DNA of 64,000 nt from Methylomonas rosea (lineage in GTDB: Bacteria; Pseudomonadota; Gammaproteobacteria; Methylococcales; Methylomonadaceae), in contig NZ_JANIBL010000020.1 of the NCBI RefSeq assembly GCF_024505055.1, positions 1 through 64,000 of the forward strand, written 5' to 3'. Made by a program: the position numbers and the translations under genes. This document shows, piece by piece, positions 62,184-64,000 of this stretch; position 1 is the first letter of the stretch; each line of letters starts with the position of its first letter. A model generated the notes under the pieces. That model saw only the letters and a program-made list of their open reading frames with translations. It ran no database searches and was not told the origin of the DNA.

Positions 62184-63455
62184 CTATTTCACCTGACGAT
62201 TGATTTGAGGTTGATATGAGAATTGTAGTTGCACGCTATTGCCTACGGCTGTTTGATCAGTCGACTCGAATTTTTGTTGTCGATAAGAATATGAGAACTC
62301 TAAATTGATGTCCGGGGTCCATCGCCACCTGATATTCGGTGAAACTGAAGCGTAAGTCCGGTTGTTGCTGACGTTAGTATTGTCAAAAGTTGAGACTGAT
62401 TCTGCTAGCAAATAACCGGCATTAATTCCGGTACTCCAACGTTCGCTGAGATTGTAGTTGGCGCTCGCAGAGAAAGTTGTGGATGTTTGCTGCGTACCGG
62501 AACTGGCCGGATTCAATTGCTGTCCAGCACTGAAGTTAATATCTCCCCATTCACTTTTACGGGTCAATGCAGCTGAAAAAATATGGCCGCTAGTCGTTCT
62601 GGGTGGTGGATTAGAGCTGTTAATGATTGCTCCAGAATCGGAAAGCTTTGTTATTTGCGTAGTTTGCGTTTCGGTATTGCGGATTCCGGCCGAGAGAGAC
62701 AGTTGAGTTTGTTCGCTAAAGGCATATTGCAGTCCTGCTTGATAATTGAGATTTGTCGATTTTTGACTAAAAGTTGTGGTTACAGGGAAGATAATAAATG
62801 TTCCCTGGAAATTGCTCGATGACTCAAATTCGGAATAGCTTCCAGTCACATTGAAAGACAGGCGCTCAGTGTAAGCATGCGTAGCGGACACGGAAAATTG
62901 TTGATTCGAATAGTCCGATAAGCTGCTGTTGCTGGCTATGCCCGGCGGTTTGTCAAACTTTACATCCATATAACCGTAGCCTAGCTGTAAGGAGTTCTTC
63001 TCCGAAAGGTAGTATGTGAAACTAGGTGAAATTGATTTCGTAGATTGAGCTACCTGGGTTCGGAGGTTACCTGAGCCGAATTCATCTAGTTGGGTGCTGA
63101 GTGTCGATTGTTCGGAATAGCCGGCTGTTAAAGCGGTCTTAAAAAGTTCGCCTCGGTACTGGTGTCCAATGTTGGCTAGCTTTTCAGAAAAATCCAAACT
63201 AGACTCCCCGTGATAAATGAGTTCATTCCACTTGAGATTAGTTTTTAGTTCTTGATTTTCTGCTAGATAACCGAGCATTAATCCGGGGGAAAGAGTGCTA
63301 ATAAGGTTAGTGCGATTTGGGTTGGCTTGTAAGCGCAAATTATCGTCATACTTCTCTTTAAAGCTGAAATCAGGTTCAAACAGCCAGTCAAACGCGTAAC
63401 TATTGCTGCTGAACAAAACCAGCGCGGGTAGCAAAAAATCCGTTTTTATCTTCAT
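62184..63455 (-). CDS. PEP-CTERM-locus outer-membrane beta-barrel protein
   Basis: 423 residues. Signal peptide LLPALVLFSSNSYA near 1-21, then a repetitive alternating-hydrophobic pattern (LTAGYSEQSTLSTQLDEFGS; SVSATHAYTERLSFNVTGSY) giving about 18-20 strands, ending QINRQVK without a terminal Phe. Position between the Wza-like and Wzz-like genes fits the TIGR03016-type outer-membrane protein of exosortase-linked EPS loci, though this is from context. Confidence 0.72.
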   Translation of the reverse strand: MKIKTDFLLPALVLFSSNSYAFDWLFEPDFSFKEKYDDNLRLQANPNRTNLISTLSPGLMLGYLAENQELKTNLKWNELIYHGESSLDFSEKLANIGHQYRGELFKTALTAGYSEQSTLSTQLDEFGSGNLRTQVAQSTKSISPSFTYYLSEKNSLQLGYGYMDVKFDKPPGIASNSSLSDYSNQQFSVSATHAYTERLSFNVTGSYSEFESSSNFQGTFIIFPVTTTFSQKSTNLNYQAGLQYAFSEQTQLSLSAGIRNTETQTTQITKLSDSGAIINSSNPPPRTTSGHIFSAALTRKSEWGDINFSAGQQLNPASSGTQQTSTTFSASANYNLSERWSTGINAGYLLAESVSTFDNTNVSNNRTYASVSPNIRWRWTPDINLEFSYSYRQQKFESTDQTAVGNSVQLQFSYQPQINRQVK

Positions 63456-63480
63456 AGATAGTGCTTCTATCTAATTCCGC

Positions 63481-64000
63481 TCAGGGTACGGTGACCGTGT
63501 CTCCCGGTTCCAGCAGGATGTTTTGTTCCAGATCTTCGCCATCAATCACATCGCTGTAGTCGAACGGAAACACTTTAACTTGATCGCCGGTGCGGCGAAT
63601 AATGCTGATCGAGCCTTCCTTGGCAAACACGGTCAAGCCGCCCGCCAGACTCAGCGCTTGCAGCACATCCAGGCGTCTGCCGGAAAACACTTGTCCGGGT
63701 TTGTTGACTTTACCTATTACGAAGATGGAGTTGCCTTGGTTGTTGAGTAATTTAACCGAAATGGAAGGGTCGGAAATATAGTCGGCCAGTCTGCTGGTCA
63801 AATTATCTTTCAGCTCGGTGATGGTTTTACCGGCGGCGCCTACCGTACCAATCAAAGGGAAAATAATGGTGCCGTCTGGGGAAATCAGGATTTGCAATTG
63901 TTGCAAGCCTTCTTCTTTCCAGACTGTGATTTCCAATGCATCGCCTGGTGACAGCTGGTAAGCCGCATAGTTAGTCTGCTCAATAGTCACCGTCGGTGCC
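63481..64000 (-). CDS. Wza-like polysaccharide export protein, 5' end outside window
   Basis: At least 173 residues. YQLSPGDALEITVWKEEGLQ is the poly-export (Wza) start, followed by ISPDGTIIFPLIGTVGAAGK and a SLBB domain (FVIGKVNKPGQVF; VLQALSLAGGLTVFAKEGSI). The frame stays open to the right edge, upstream of a GTG at 63990, so the signal peptide and lipobox expected of this outer-membrane channel are beyond the window. First of the minus-strand export set. Confidence 0.88.
   Translation of the reverse strand, partial: APTVTIEQTNYAAYQLSPGDALEITVWKEEGLQQLQILISPDGTIIFPLIGTVGAAGKTITELKDNLTSRLADYISDPSISVKLLNNQGNSIFVIGKVNKPGQVFSGRRLDVLQALSLAGGLTVFAKEGSISIIRRTGDQVKVFPFDYSDVIDGEDLEQNILLEPGDTVTVP

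Noticed and set aside
1..64000. CRISPR arrays, tRNA or rRNA genes, insertion-sequence transposases
   Set aside because: None recognised by eye; no regularly spaced direct repeats and no transposase-like open frame were seen.

Overview
The window looks like chromosomal DNA of a gammaproteobacterial methylotroph, most likely a Methylococcales (Methylomonas-like) methanotroph. Reasons: a DUF447/MfnB gene pair of the C1-carrier (tetrahydromethanopterin/methanofuran-type) pathway sits among otherwise gammaproteobacterial genes; an exosortase/PEP-CTERM-type exopolysaccharide locus lies at the right end; and short palindromic repeats are scattered through intergenic and coding DNA. The taxonomic call is inference; no rRNA or tRNA gene was seen.

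Left part (1-21 kb): an SOS mutagenesis operon on the minus strand, lexA-imuA-imuB-dnaE2, with dnaE2 running off the left edge and carrying an in-frame REP-like insertion. Then come a two-receiver regulator, the DUF447/mfnB pair, a large MASE3-PAS-GGDEF-EAL c-di-GMP enzyme, an AEC permease, a cinA-like gene, uup, a small cysteine-rich hypothetical gene, and a hemerythrin-histidine kinase / receiver-degenerate HD-GYP / polyphosphate kinase 2 operon. Next to it is a DUF4240 gene that looks like a stranded integron gene cassette: an attC-like site lies at its 5' end, half of one at its 3' end, and the tail of a second cassette gene beyond.

Middle (21-35 kb): an EF-hand membrane protein and an HELLH zinc-protease-like protein on the minus strand, then a type II secretion operon gspC-D-E-F-G-H-I-J-K-L-M on the plus strand. 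GspC lacks a PDZ domain, a palindromic element separates gspF from gspG, and another lies inside the gspK leader.

Right part (35-57 kb): a surface/matrix region. Two c-di-GMP-I (GEMM) riboswitch-like leaders precede, respectively, a VPLPA-CTERM exported protein and a 3527-residue filamentous-haemagglutinin-like adhesin. Between them are a secreted PstS-like protein and the FhaC-type two-partner transporter. After the adhesin comes an energised envelope module: a DUF2341-LamG-ExbB fusion, ExbD, a TonB-like protein, a putative porin and a coiled-coil lipoprotein. The last part (57-64 kb) has a PrsT-like TPR lipoprotein facing a minus-strand exopolysaccharide export set (Wza-like, beta-barrel, Wzz/GumC-like, CpsD-like ATPase with an altered P-loop).

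The genes suggest a coherent theme: c-di-GMP is made and degraded by an enzyme in the window, and riboswitches reading c-di-GMP appear to control surface proteins next to the secretion, adhesin and polysaccharide machinery.
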